A stretch of DNA of 64,000 bases, from the NCBI GenBank assembly GCA_021464415.1, contig CM038466.1, positions 36,052,833 through 36,116,832 on the forward strand, written 5' to 3'. Positions 23,381-36,531 of this stretch are shown here, one piece after another; within the stretch, counting starts at the first letter, position 1; the number at the start of each line of letters is the position of its first letter. This DNA comes from Lonicera japonica (lineage: Eukaryota; Streptophyta; Magnoliopsida; Dipsacales; Caprifoliaceae). The position numbers and the translations under genes were made by a program. The notes below the pieces were generated by a model that made no database searches, was not told the origin of the DNA, and saw only the letters and a list, made by a program, of their open reading frames with translations.

Positions 23381-25635
23381 TTAATTTTCTCATCCTTTTC
23401 AATGATTTTTTTTCGCATTTTATATTTAATTTTTTTTCTCTTGTTTTAATTTCTCCTTTCCTCCATCTTTTTCTCTCTAACATAGAATTTTTGTATTCAG
23501 ACTTAAACTCAAATGGTAAAAGACGTCAATTTTAACATAGAGTGCATGCCTAGCTAGGTTTGGGATCCGTCTTGACCCATCCGGTTCTTCTAACCACTCG
23601 GACATATCCTATTGTTTAATATATTTTATATTTGTGCGCAAACCCTTCAAATCATAGGACTAACCCTCCATGCATTTGTGCATATTTAGATATATATCCA
23701 TACGTAGGGCCGATCGATCTTGAGATTTTGGTGGTCCAAAGCAAACTTTTAAAATGGGTCCCTGTAATAATTAAAAATAAAATGGATATATTTTTCTGCC
23801 TTTTTTTTTTTTTGCGAAGCTTTATCTATATTTTTATAAACACACTACGCAAAGATTAACTTATATTTATAATAATCCAAAGAGTGTCATCAAAATATAA
23901 GACCATATTAGGGAAAGGCGCAAATTATTAGTGTACATGTAAAATATATTTTAGCGTTAATCGCAAAATTAAAATAGAAGAGTTTTACTACTCCCTTTTT
24001 TTGTCAAAATTCTTGAAAAAAGGAGTATAGATATAATGTAAAAAAAATTAAAAGTAAATGACCCAAATTAGTTTTTAAGAGAAATAGTAGCCCGGTTTAA
24101 TTGAAATTAAATTTAACGTAATTAATTTTCAAATAAATCATTTTAATACAAAATAAAGACAAGGAGTATAGTTCCAACATACAAATGAAAACAGGCGGTA
24201 AACGACAAGGAGTATTCCCAGCCAAGCAATAATTTTAATACAAAATAAAGACAAGGAGTAAATTCAAAAATAACAAATGAAAACAAGGTAACTAACTCTC
24301 TTGATCCACTGGTATAAGATTGTTATTGGAACAATTTTAAAATTAACTTGGTATTCTAAAAATCGATTTATGCATGGCATTATTAAAATAATGCTTGACC
24401 AACAATGGACACGGACTGCAAGTAGAAATTAGTCGAGGTTGCATTGTCAAGATAAGTAGTAACTACATACCACAAGTAGATATTAATCAAAATGCGTTAA
24501 AGCTGGTCCGAAGATCTTGTGGGGTAACCTTCCAAAAAAAAAACAGAGCCGGAGGTACACATAACAAAGACAAGGAGTTCTCCCAGCCAATACAACAAAG
24601 CCAACCCTATGTTTTGATAATGAGCGAAAATAATCTTATACGCGGTTCCTGCATATACTTAGGAAGGATATTCAAGCAACTACCTTTTTTTTTTCTTAAA
24701 TACTAACAAATTATTTTTGAAAAGGTAAATTAATGAATTTTTTGATAAAACTCGGTGAAAATAATTATATATCATAATTAGTAAATTAACTCTACTAATT
24801 TTTTTCAAAAACTTCAACGAAATGCGAACTAGCTAAATATCTAAAATTTCAATATCAAAAAATGCGCGTATATATATATATATATCAATTTTTTATTAAA
24901 TCACTTTCCAATTGATTTTTTTTTTTAAGAAATTTAGTGGAGATAATCTAACAATAAAAATTGTCTTCACTAAGTTTTATTAAAAAAAATTCATCAATTT
25001 ACAATCTTAAAACAATTAATCCGTATTTAAGGAGCAAAAAATTAATATTTATCTTTCAAATTTGAGGTCTCATAAAAATCTATAAACTTTGGTGGCCCGA
25101 GGCCGCCTTAGTAGCTTACCCCTTTGGGCCGAGCCCTTCAATCCGTTCCGGTATCATGTTACTGTTATGAAACCACAATGCCCATGAAATAATTTTTCTT
25201 TTCTTATCTTTTTCCTAGGTTTAGCAATTCCATTATTATTATTATTATTGAATATATCTATGAACGTGAAGAAGTAAAACTACATTATCTCAATACACAA
25301 TCTAGAACTCTAAGTGTTCAAACGATGGAAGGTATGAACAAATTAAACCCTAATTTGTTTAAATCGTACCCATGTCGCTCTCACATGGAATCCTTGTGAG
25401 TTTTTTGTCTACATAGGATCCACATGGCTTAAAAAGAGTCCATGTGGATTGCCAAATTAGATTGTCGTTATTCTAGGTTAATCGGGCTGGATGAAAAGTT
25501 CACATTGGAATGCTAATTGTATTTTAGAGTTCAAATTGTAATAATTGAAACATTAAAGGAACTTTTGAAATCTACCCCAAACATTAAGGTTTTTTATTTT
25601 TTATTTTTTGTTTTTATTTTTATTTCCCTAGAGGA

Positions 25636-25666
<31 letters not shown>

Positions 25667-25885
25667 CCATGCACATAGATTCAAATTAGCTGGTTATGCA
25701 ATTTTTGATTTGAGTGTGTTTTTTCTTGAGATTTTGAGTATGAAATACAAAGAATTTCATAATTTGCAAATTTAACTTGAACCTTTTCATCATTTAATTG
25801 TTCTTCATCCCTAAATGTTTCAAAAAATTAATTATGAAAAGTTAAAAAATTTCAAAGAATAATTAAATGGAAAATGGTGAGCTCG
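23381..25885. other. Intergenic DNA with small repeats, no gene seen
   Basis: Contains a 33-bp direct repeat (TTTTAATACAAAATAAAGAC plus AAGGAGTA) at about 24140-24172 and 24232-24262. The first copy may end a Stowaway-like element beginning TACTCCC near 23990. A TA microsatellite lies at 25639-25667. A 103-codon frame at 24395-24706 has no recognisable domain. Confidence 0.55.
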
Positions 25886-25889
25886 TAGG

Positions 25890-26160
25890 TTATGTTTGAT
25901 AACAACATAAAAAATAATAAGAAAAATACTTGATTTGTGTATGAAATTAAAAAATAAGTTGAAGCACATAATGAGATGATCTCCATCTCATTCTCATTTT
26001 TATGAATATGTCTTCAATCCCTCATTATTTTTTGTGAAAAAAAAATTTCCTCAACCCTTAAAGAAAATTTTTCAATGGAAAAAGTCAGAAGGTATGAAGA
26101 TATCTCACCAAATGCCTTAACTTATTTTTCAACTTCTCACAAAAATCAATTTTTTTTATC
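25890..26160. mobile_element. Foldback MITE, copy 3, left part (split by LTR retrotransposon)
   Basis: The left arm ATGTTTGATAACAACATAAA and the right arm beginning CAACTTATTTTTCAACTTCT match the 11211-11512 copy. The expected outer end is missing here and instead appears at 33416-33447, on the far side of the LTR retrotransposon. Confidence 0.75.
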
Positions 26161-26608
26161 ATTGTACGTGGGTGTCAAAAAAATTTGGGTCTCCCCACTA
26201 GAGATGGTTTAAGCATAGCTATAAAGAGAAGGGACAAAAAAAATAGAGTAAGTAAACCAGAATTTGTTGTAGGGATGGTTTCTCTAACCAAATTGGAAGT
26301 TGGCCCAGCAGTACCTCCACCCTATGTGTGTGTGTGTGCATTTGCTCAAAGCGACGAAACAGTGAATTACAAGTTAAGCTGGCAGCTTAGTTTCTCTTTC
26401 TAGAATTAGTTATCTAGAATTTATGACCCTATTTAATAAACCTTACCCTTTCTATTTATAAGTATAAAATTAGGATTTACATTGCACCTTTAGAGATAAT
26501 AATAAAAGACCAAAAAGAGTAAACTTACGTTGGGGGCGACACTAACCCTATTCACATTATAAACAACCATTGATACGTTAGCAAGTCCATCTTGGCTATA
26601 ATTAATGG
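26161..26608 (-). repeat. 3' LTR of the gypsy element (truncated)
   Basis: Matches the right-hand LTR over CTCCCCACTA..ATGGTTTAAGC, GGAATTTGTTGTA-type, GTACCTCCACCCT, TTTGCTCAAAGC, TTAGTTAT, AAAGACCAAAAA and TTCACATTATAAA(C/T)A segments, ending near TGATACGTTAGCA. The last 200 bp or so present in the other LTR are absent. Confidence 0.75.
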
Positions 26609-28719
26609 TGTAAACAGATCAGATACGAACCAGATACCACACTATCCATTATCTGTATCCATTTTTTAATTTACTATCAAAATCCTTGTTCGTATTGACA
26701 CGCGAAAAATAGTGCAATTGTTTACACCCAAGTATGGGCGGTCAAGTTATAATATAATACTTCGGAAGTCCAAGTGTCGAACCATAAGAAAGGGGCGTAA
26801 GCTTATAGATCACGTGTTATTAATTAAGATTAATTAATTAAAAATTGTTATTATAATTGTTTTGTATAAATGGGAAAATAAACTTTAAAGTTATGAGATT
26901 TCTCTTGTGTTTAAGGAAAGCAAAGGCTTTGGGGAGTCATTTGTTGTTTAAAGTAATCATAGTTTGTGAATTCAATTTGGCTCATCCATTCACCTTAGTA
27001 TGTTATATGTTTACTTATCAATTGGAAGCCTAGACATTGGTGGTAAAAGATTTTGAGAAAATACAACCAATCTAACTCCATTAAGCTACCATATAAAGGA
27101 AGATAGCATCACATGTAAAGGAACAAATAAGCAATTGAAAAGTTCTCAAATATAGGCACAAAGTGTGTTTAACTGTTGTAGGTGACAAGGGAAAATAAAA
27201 CCTTACTTTTCACTTAACCACAAGATGTGACCATATTTGAAATAAACCTCTCCAATTTTATGTGAATAGCATAGCCATCCATTTATAATAGTGGTTGTTG
27301 AATAATATATGCTTACTTGAAGTACTTTGTTTGTATATTAATGATCCAGTTAGCACTTATCATACATGAAATGAAGGGTCTAAGTATCATTGGTATACTA
27401 AACTTGTTCATTAATTACCAAAGAACTCCATATACATGGCATAAGGAGGCAAAGGAGATCAAAATAGAAGTTATATACTCTTTATGGTGTTTTAAGCCAT
27501 TAAAGGTTATGGGACATGATTAATATTTGATAAGCATAATTATTTGACAACACTAAGCATAAAGCTTTAAAGAATTGGAAACTAGACCATGCTTTCTTTT
27601 ACAACAAATTCATCCCCTATGCTTAGCTAGGTGATTCACCCCTCCATAGATGATTAAAACATGAAGATGAAGTAGAATTAAAAGAACTCTTGTATTACTA
27701 GATGGGAAATGAATTTATTACAAATGCAATAGAAAACAAGAGCAAAATGAAAGTTTCACTCCAATTTTCTATTCTGATTCTCTTTCAATTACAAGGATGT
27801 AATCTCTCTCTAACGTTATCTCTTTAAGCTTGAACCTTGCTCTATATATATAAATGTCCTAAGGAGGGGGGCCAAGTGGTACAAGTTTCTTTGATGAGTT
27901 GTACATTAGTTGCACAAGTTGATAAGTGGGCAAGTGGCTAGAAAAATATTAGCACAAGTTGCACAAGATGATTAGTGCGTTAAAAAATGTTTTTCAATTG
28001 TATAAATACCCTAAAAAGATATTATAGCCGTTTAGAAGAAAACATGACCATTTAGAGCGAGTAGAGATGTAAAAACAAGATATTATCCATTTCAGGGCTC
28101 AATAATAAACTGTGGATCCAACAATCGCCTGTTGAGGCCTGTGCAAGCCTAAGTCATAGCCTTTTTAGCCCTTTTGATACAACCACCCTTTTTATCTCAT
28201 TAATGCAAGATACAACTTGCATGTAATAGCCTTTGTGCCTAATTAAGGTTAGTGGAAAAGCATGATGGATAATAAATATCATATTTTGAAAATTTTGTAT
28301 TAAAATCCATTTTATTATAAAATTAGTCACGTGTCAAAATACTATTTAATTAAAAATAATATTTTTCCAAAAATCATTTTGACTTAAATAATTTGATCAA
28401 ATTTTTTTTGATCAAATATTAATAAACTTTAACAATAAATTCCTAAACACTCGCACACATAATTTCTACACTTGAATATATTTAAAACTCTTGATTTGTG
28501 TTGAATTGGAATCTTTGAAAGTCTTCAATTTCCTTTGGTCATTAACAGTGCCATGTCATTTTGAAGAATTTTCTCATGACTTTAGAAATATCTTTAACAA
28601 GTCCATGTGGCTTTCTTGATCAAATGCTTTTAACAAAAACAATCACATAAATATATACTATATAAGATAAAATATTTAAATTAATTAATAATCCAAATAA
28701 AATCATCATTGGTTCAACA

Positions 28720-28960
28720 AATGTCTTCATACCAAGTAGCTTTGCCTTTTTTAAACCCACAATTAAAGCTTCATATTCTAATTCATTGTTTGAGGACAGG
28801 AAGCCTAATCGAACTTCTTAATCCAAAGGCTTCCTTCTGGATATTTCAAGACAATGCCAACACTAAGGCCATCTCTAGTGGATGATCCATCCATGAAAAG
28901 GGTCCAACTTTGAGCTGGATGGTTGCTTTCATTCTGATCGGCCTGAACCTCAATTTGTTC
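28720..28960 (-). pseudogene. Gypsy RNase H remnant
   Basis: The minus strand reads FMDGSSTRDGLSVGIVL-like residues followed by an LEYEALI-like segment broken by stops. The DGSS motif with a following G-x-GIVL strand is the RNase H core of plant Ty3/gypsy elements. It lies downstream of reverse transcriptase in element orientation, as expected. Confidence 0.65.
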
Positions 28961-29238
28961 TACTGCTATCATCTTTAAGTCTTTTTATCCCTAGTTAAGG
29001 TAGCTGGCTGATCGGCTGGTGCAACTGTGCCATCTTTTTTCCCCTAGTTGTATCATGTGACATGTCAAAGAATTTTGCAACGAAATCGGCTAGAACTTGG
29101 CTTTTGACTATTGTTTCTAAGCTCATACTCAGTTATTAGGGTAAGGACTAGCTTTTCAATTATCAAGTAGTTTAATTCAACGCCTACTGGGCTTTTGCTA
29201 ACATACTAAACTAGCTTTTGTACCTCCATTGTCTTCCT

Positions 29239-30260
29239 TTAGCAAGGCTGCACTAACTGCTTTGGTTGATAAAGCAAAGTAGATGTATAGCTACTCATGG
29301 GTTCGGGAATTAAAATTAGGGGTGTGTTGCTGAGGTAACTATTCAAGTTGACTAGGGCTTTATCACACTCATCATCCAAAAAGAAAACTTGGGATTTCTT
29401 TAAAGCTTTGAAAAATGGTTGGCACTTGTCCGAGTATTTAAATATGAACATATTCAAGGCAATAATCATTCCTATTAACTTCTAGTGTTTCTTCATATTA
29501 AATGTCTTTCTGAGATCTTGCTAAGCTTAGATTTTTTATGGGTTTGCCTTAATGCCTTTGTGATTCACCAGAAAGCTAGAAAGTTGCTTGAACTAACCCC
29601 AAAGGTACATTTGGCAGCGTTGAATTTTATTTTATAATGTCGAAGGATTTTGACTATCTTGCCAAGATCAGACATGTAATTTGTCCTCTTTTTGCTTTTT
29701 ACCAACATATCATCCACATAAACATACATGGGCTTGTCAATTTCATCATGGCATCTTAATGACTAGTTGTTAATATATTTCCCCTGTATTTTTTTAAACC
29801 AGAGGGCATCCTGGTCTAGGATGAGTACTTTGGTGGTATTCTAAGTAAGCATCCAAAAAGCTCATCTTTTCATGTCTGGTAGCTGTGTCCACTAATTAGT
29901 CTCTTCTTAGTAAATGGGGCTATCTTTAGGACAAACTTGGTCTAATGAAATCCACATAAACCCTCCATTATTCATTATTATTCCTCACCACAATAGGATT
30001 ATAAATCCATTCAAGGAACTCGGCTTCTCTAATGGCCCTAGCTTTCAAGACTTTTTGGACTTCTTCTTCGACATCCTTTACCTTTTCAGGTGCTAATCTT
30101 CTTCACTTCTGCTTAATTGGTATGTAATTTGGATCGATGTGTAGCCTATGGCATAATATATCGGCATCTATGCTAGGCCTATTATAAGATTTCCATATAA
30201 TCACATCGATGTTTTCTATCAGAAATTGCACCATCTGTTCTTTTTCTTTTTTCATTTAAT
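29239..30260 (-). pseudogene. Gypsy reverse transcriptase remnant
   Basis: In element orientation the start (about 30.2 kb) reads LAPEKVKDVEEEVQKVLKA, then a segment with EWIYNPIVV and WRVYVDF, the usual N-terminal part of gypsy RT. The end (29239-29469) reads the connection region: QPFFKALKKSQVF, DDECDKALVNLNSYLS and PEPMSSYTSTLLYQ. Stops interrupt the palm region. Confidence 0.75.
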
Positions 30261-30460
30261 TAACTTCCAACCAAAAAGAACTTCTCATTAAATTTATCTC
30301 TTTTCACCGCGGGGACTTAAATTAGGTTCTCAAAGGCCTCTACTCGTCCTCGTGTTTAATAACATTTCTTTGCGTTACCCCTCGCTCAAGTGCTAAGAAG
30401 AACTTGAATTAGCCTATTTCTTTCTTTTCCATGACTTGTTTGATTGGCATCCACTATGTT

Positions 30461-30478
30461 CCCCCCCCCCCCCCCCCC
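30461..30478. repeat. Poly-C tract (18 C)
   Basis: Eighteen uninterrupted C on the plus strand (G on the retroelement coding strand), inside the decayed pol region. It may be an expansion by slippage. Its exact length could be affected by sequencing. Confidence 0.9.
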
Positions 30479-30702
30479 GACCAAAAGCAGCTCTGGCTGG
30501 CTAGTGGTTTGTTTCTCAACCAAATCACATTGAATAGCAAGCCTAAAACAATGTCTGGCATCATTCTGTTTGCCTCTGATCTTTATAATTCCATGTTTTT
30601 ATGGGAACTTCAACTTTTAAGGGTATACAGAGGCAATTGACTCCATTTGGCTTAGCCAATTATGGCCAAGGATAGCATTGTAAAGGGAATCAATGTTCAA
30701 CA

Positions 30703-30933
30703 CTATAAACTCGGTGGTTTTCTTGATTGAGCCAATGTGAACATAAGCCTTCGCGATCGCAATTGGCAAACAACTTCTCCACTAAAACTGAATAATGGCA
30801 TGTCAACATTTTTCATTTGGGATGGTGGCAAATCCAAGATCTTAAACAAGCTATGGTACATGATCTCTGATAAGCTTCCAAGGTCTGTAAGAAATCTGAC
30901 ATCAAAAGTATTGATGTTCATTGTCAGCACCAA
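30703..30933 (-). pseudogene. Gypsy aspartic protease remnant
   Basis: An open minus-strand stretch with VLTMNINTFDVRFLTDLGSL, SEIMYHSLFKILDL and MPLFSFSGE. The LTDLGSLSEIMY stretch corresponds to the active-site block V-L-I-D-x-G-S-S-A-x-I. The catalytic D-x-G survives, while the following Ser-Ser has become Ser-Leu. It lies between gag and RT. Confidence 0.7.
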
Positions 30934-31578
30934 TGCATCATTGAGTGGAGCATCAAAACCATACAGATCCTTGTTTGGAAAACTCAGCTTGTAAGTGTCA
31001 TGATGATCTCAGCTCCTTTTTGGTGCTGTAATAGACACAATCTCTTTTAGAAAAGCTTTATCAATACATTATACCCTCTTAATATGAACCTTTAAAGCAT
31101 TTTTTATTATGCTCTTTATGTTTGTAACCCCATGTATAATTTCTATCAAACCAGCCATCACACTGTTAGTTGACCATTTAATTGGTTCATCCTTTTCATC
31201 GTCATCATTACACTTCCTTACTTTTTCCCTTTCCTTAACGTACTTAACCAAGTCGTCTTTAGTGACTAACCGTTTTAAGAACTACTTGAGTGTCTTGTAA
31301 TTCTATGTTTTTTGTCTATGATCCTTGTGATAGAAACATCGGAGCTTTGCATTTGTAGCATTTGGGTCGCCCCCATCAGCCTAGGCCTTTTGAAGTAAGG
31401 CTTATTTTATATTTCAACATAATCTTGTAGATAGGTTTAGTAAAGACAGTGAACGCCCTTATAGTAGTTCTTGTGAACTTTTTTATGTTCTTTATTTCTA
31501 TTCCTTTAGTTGTTCTTTCCATTGCCATTTATTCCCTTCATGTCTTCCCCTCCTATAGTAGCTGCCTCATTGTCATCT

Positions 31579-32662
31579 CTACCTAAGCATATATGGGGAA
31601 AGTCTAGTGAGGGAATTGTAAATGCCGTTTCCATCTCTCGACAAGCCTCCTTTAAAAATGTTTAATGCAAACTTTATATCATAATTTTCAGTTTCTTGGT
31701 AAACCTCCCAATATCTGGAGGAATACTCTCTTAAAGTTTCTCTTTTCTTCTTTCCCAAACTTGATAGAGCTTTTGGTCCCTTGACTATTCTACTGTTGGT
31801 GATAAATTTTTTCTCCATGAACTGCTCGGCCAATTCTCTAAAGTTGTCCATTTGATTGGTTGAGAGCCATTTAAACTATTTTAACACCGATTCCCCTAAA
31901 CTAGTCAGAAACATTCTGCACATGACCACATTGTCAGATATCCAATAAACCATTACATGCTAGCAATATCTTACATGGTCGACCAAGTCTGTTCGGCCGT
32001 TATAAATATTGAACCTGAGCACGAAAAACTTTGTCGGTGGTGGGGCTCCAGCAATTTTTGGAGTGAATGTGGATCTATTATGCTCTCATAGTAGTTTTTT
32101 AGCCAAATCTCTAGGCACGTGTGCTGCAAGAGAATATCTAGCCACTGTTGAATTGATATGCGTCTTTAAATCAGTTTTCAACCAAGTCTTTGGGAGGCCA
32201 TCAAGTTTTGTAAGCCTGTTAAAAACATTATTTGCAGGCCTTTCTTGCACCATCGCCACCAAAGTCTCTATATGGACAGCTTTGGAATTCTCAGTTGTTT
32301 TACCTTTAGTGTTAGTTCGGCCTTGTTGTGCATTGGCCGTAACGTCTACTCACCAAGTAGATGAGGCCTCAGATGTTATCTTTGGTATAACAAGGTTCAT
32401 TTTCCTTTACTTCTTCTTAAGGAGGTACATCAAAGCATGGTTCTTAAGCTTTAACTTTATGATTTCACATTGCAAGTTAGCCTCTCATACACTCTCATCA
32501 AGGTAGTTTATGTCATACTACTTTTGTCTTTGTGTTGCTGATGTTCCTAGCTGCACTCTTGTTGGATGGGGAGGTGGTGCTCTTCCTTATCCTCTATCTT
32601 GTCCCTCAGGAGGAAGTGTGTTGGATGCTTGAGGATTATCTGGTTTGCTCGATGATTGTACC
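31579..32662 (-). pseudogene. Gypsy gag remnant
   Basis: A start-like ATG at 32662 opens MVQSSSKPDNPQASNTLPPE and soon meets a stop. The conserved gag core is readable at 31579-31851: FRELAEQFMEKKFITN, KGPKALSSLGKKKRETLREY and FKGGLSRD, the retrotrans_gag pattern of plant gypsy elements. The pieces lie in several frames. Confidence 0.7.
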
Positions 32663-32750
32663 ATTTTCTAGGGTTCTTTAAAGGCAAATGAAATGTGTTT
32701 TTCTGGTTATTTATTCAAGGGACAAAATGGTGGCTATGCTTAATTGAATC

Positions 32751-33415
32751 CCATAGACGGAGCAAAAATTTTGGATCTCCCTACTATAAATGGTTTAAGC
32801 AAAGTTGTAAAGAGAATAGACAAAAAATGGAGTTAGTATACTGGAATTTGTTGTAAGGATGGTTCCTCCGACCAAATTGGTGATTGGTTAAGCGATACCT
32901 CCACCCTCTGCGTGTGTTTGTTATATTTGCTCAAAGCATGCTCAAAACAATGAAACGGTGAATTACAAATTAAACTAACATGTTAGTTTCTCTCTCCAAA
33001 ATTAGTTATTTATAATTCAGGACCCCTTTTAATGAACCTTGCCCCTTTTATTTATAAGTGCACCATTAAGGCTTATATTACACCTTTAGGGTTAATAGTA
33101 AAAGACCAAAAAAAGATAAATTTGTACACTACTCTAGCACTTTAATGTTGCACTCGGCCTATTCACATTATAAATAGCTCTTGATACGTTAACATGACCA
33201 TCTCGATTATGATAATACGTTAGCATGACCATCTCAGTTAACATGGACCATCTCAGCGAGAATCCTTCTCCTCGGCTAATAGCTTGTTCTCGACCCATTG
33301 GGTTGGGCTTTTCACCGTGAATCACCAAGTCTTTGGACACTAACTAAGTAGTTTGCTTAGCATGTGGCTTGACTTAGCCCAATTATAATCTTCTATTTTT
33401 GGGCTCCCTCAATTA
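32751..33415 (-). repeat. 5' LTR of the gypsy element
   Basis: About 665 bp, homologous over its first two thirds to 26161-26608. It ends GGGCTCCCTCA, immediately followed by the missing outer end of the foldback MITE. A short internal duplication (ATACGTTA(A/G)CATGACCATCT) occurs near 33185-33235. I could not recognise a standard primer-binding site next to it. Confidence 0.75.
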
Positions 33416-33447
33416 TTATTTTCCATGTTATTATCAAACAAACCCTT
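33416..33447. mobile_element. Foldback MITE, copy 3, right end
   Basis: Reads ATTATTATTTTCCATGTTAT then ATCAAACAAACCC, the outer end that is missing at 26160. Copy 2 has TTTTTCCATGTTATTAGACG at the same place. Confidence 0.7.
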
Positions 33448-36400
33448 CGAATTTTATATTGTTTGTCAATTTATGTGGATTAAAATTGTTCTAGTGGGAA
33501 ACAAATTTTTATATCTTTTAAACTATATACTCTTTGTATCTAAACTAACCTTAATGATTAGAATAATAGACCATGTGATTTGTTAAAAAATGCATTAAAC
33601 TTAGTCAGTGCTCTTATATACTATATATTATTGATGAAAAAACAAGAATATTTTTATTGTTGTCTATTAAATTACCAAAATACTCTTTATATGATATAAA
33701 ATAAATAAAATTTAACTATTTATTCAACCATATGACCTTAAAATGATAAAAACATCATTTCACTATTTGACCAAACTAAATTACATGCTTTAAAAATCTA
33801 TATATATCATGTACAATATTTTTAAGATACTTCTACCTACCACATGACCTAACATTACTTCACATGTTAGGCCATTCTTGCTGGCTTTTTTTTTTTGTAA
33901 ATTCATTTATATCCTACGTGTTATGGTATTTTTAGGATATTTTTATGCCTATTTGGCAACAATATTAGGGTGATGAAAAAGTCTTGAATAATGTGTCTGA
34001 GAGAATCCGCAAATGCAGCCCCCTGGTTTAAACCTTTAGTTGGGACCTAAAATATTGGAATGGATTCCGTTATTCCATTTGCTTTGACGAAATAATGGAT
34101 TACATATGGTGTCCCTATATTTTATTCTAAATGCGAAAAGGTTCGTTCAGAGTCGCTAATATGTTTTACGAGAAAACAAAAAAAATGTTTGTAAGAAATG
34201 TAAAGGCTACAGATGAACCCTTTCCTTTCACAATGGTCTACAAAATCGGGGTTTTATAGGGTTCGGGAACTATGTTACGATTTTGGGTATTAGAGTGATA
34301 TACTAAAAGCCGTGATTTTATTATTATTGGTTTTGATATATTATATAGACTCGATTTTGCTATTTTAATGAGAATCTTTATGGGCAATGGTTGCATTATA
34401 TTATTTATTTAAATATTATGCATGTGTGTGTCTTTTATTGCATGTAGTAGATGATTTGGTGTGTAGAGTACAGCTTACACACAGAGAATCATATCATTGG
34501 TTCTTGTGGAATATAAGTTTACTGGTTCACGGTCTTAAATGGAATTGGACAACTATCAGTAGGATTGTAACACAAGTTTTAGTAGTTTATCTTGACTACA
34601 GGAAACGATACAGTTTTAACTCATTGTGTTAGTACACTTTGTGTGTATTGAACATGATCAGTTTGGGTTAATTGTTTTTATACTAACTATATAAAACTAT
34701 TTAAAATCTCATGGTTATTATGATTACTTATACTCTTAATCTTGAAATAATTAATAGACATATATATGTAGTGTTTATTGTTTTGACTCATTAAGAGTGA
34801 GATTCATTTATGGATCAATAATCTTCGTGAATTGGATGGCGACACTATATGTATGATGAATATTAATTATTGATGGAATTCACGTCCCGGTATAGGGATT
34901 GATGATAACCCCTTGAGAAGCTTATAGGTTTTGATCATGTCAAACCCTTCAGGTGGATTATGTTAATCCGACATGTCAAATAAGTTAAGTGGTACGCTCA
35001 AGGATTAAGAAGTCATTTAAATATAATTGTCCAGTAATTTAATTTTAAATGACAGTTATCTGAAACTTTAACGTGGGGAGAATAATAAGTATTTAATAAC
35101 AATGAGCTCAAAATATAATTTTAAGATAAAGATGGGAGTGCAATTATAATTCTTTAGTGGTGTAAATTATAATTTATGGAAGGAATCAATTTTTAATCGA
35201 ATTAGGATTCCGATTTTTCATAGCAAGCCTAAACACTTATTTCTCCTTAGGGTCCCTATCGTAGCCTTATATATATGCCAGCCTTGCATCTTCTCTCGAC
35301 ACAATAATTCTCACGAATTTAGGATTTGTGCTGTAGAGAATAGAGAATGAGATCTTAGTGATACCACAGCCCACACTTGGTACAGGATTGCACGGCGAAA
35401 GGAATACGATAGAAGATCTTGAGGTTCTATCTAACCCGTGTTCTCGATTCGTCTTTACCAACCCCTGTTCGTGTTAAAACGAGATCAAACCAGAGAGATC
35501 TCGAAGGTAAAATCCGATTCCGCACTATGGTTTTACATAAAAAAATTGTTCAGTCTATATGCAATATTAAACAATTTTGGAACTAAGTTTCCATCATTCG
35601 GAAAATGTTAAGCACATATTCCGCCCTTTCGGTCTCTAGTGGTCTCATATGTTTATTCTATGTTAAAGAATTTAGATGCTTTTACTGATAATCTATTTCC
35701 ATTTATAGAAGTCTGATACTTTTGGGGAAAATAAGAAAAAGGGAGTAAAAACCTTGTATTCTGTAGTCCGATATTTGAGATGTTCGTTGAGAATGGCAAA
35801 GTTTAACGGTTAAAAATCATAAGATCGATTCAATGTCAAAACATCGTGTTTAGTTAATTTAGAAAAAAGATCGGATTATATCGGAACTGATTTGATATGG
35901 AATTCGAACTCTTGGAGGAGAGTATGCCGAATATATTACAGTTTATGTAAAAGAAATAATATATCCGGGTTTAATTCCTAAGTAAGTTTTATTCATCCGA
36001 TTTTTTGAAAAGTTTTAGTGAAATGATAATATACTTACTTCTTCTGGTTTTGTAAATAATCAGAATTTACTTCGTTTAAAAACAATAAACTATGGCAACT
36101 TAATTATAAGTTCGTTTAATTAGAAAGTGGACAAATTGAGAAATAAAACAAGTACATAAATATATATAATTGAATTGCTAGAAGATATTTTAGTTAGCTT
36201 CCTGAAGATATATACATATAAGAATGAAAGAAAGAAAGAAAATATAATACGACATAAAAGATTCCGGCAGATATCAGCTTTTCTTCTCCAGATATTTTTG
36301 AGACTCGACTCCAGAATATAACACTATGAGTGTTGAGCCGTGGATTTGAGATTTTTTTCAGAAATAAGATGAACACGTGATTCGGACTTTAATTTGCTTA

Positions 36401-36500
36401 AAATATCAAAAAATTGTAGAGAGAATAAAGACTTTTCCACTTCCCAAAATATTGTCCTTGAAACCCTTAGGTGCAGGCATAGCGCAACATACTGTAACAG
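33448..36500. other. Intergenic repeat-like DNA, no gene seen
   Basis: The segment 34260-35560 has LTR-leader-like composition: a TATATATATGCC at about 35268, then a GC-rich stretch with GATCTTAGTGATACCAC and GGTACAGGATTGCACGGCG. It is probably a solo or partial LTR of an unidentified family. No paired LTR or coding domain was found. An 81-codon frame at 34387-34632 is not recognisable. Confidence 0.45.
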
Positions 36501-36531
36501 TGGGGAGATTGCCACATGACATATGGGCATA

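Larger units (their letters stand above)
26161..33415 (-). mobile_element. Decayed Ty3/gypsy LTR retrotransposon inserted in a foldback MITE
   Basis: LTR-related ends lie at 26161-26608 and 32751-33415. The coding order on the minus strand is gag (31.6-32.7 kb), protease (30.7-30.9 kb), reverse transcriptase (29.5-30.2 kb), RNase H (28.7-29.0 kb). This is the gypsy order, although the integrase is missing and about 2.1 kb of unrelated-looking AT-rich DNA fills 26.6-28.7 kb. The element begins TG at 26161 and ends CA at 33415. Flanks ATCAT and ATTAT are a 4/5 match for a 5-bp target duplication. Multiple stops and shifts make it inactive. Confidence 0.8.

Noticed and set aside
32009..32506. 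165-codon plus-strand frame
   Set aside because: It is antisense to the gag region of the gypsy element, whose minus-strand residues match the family.
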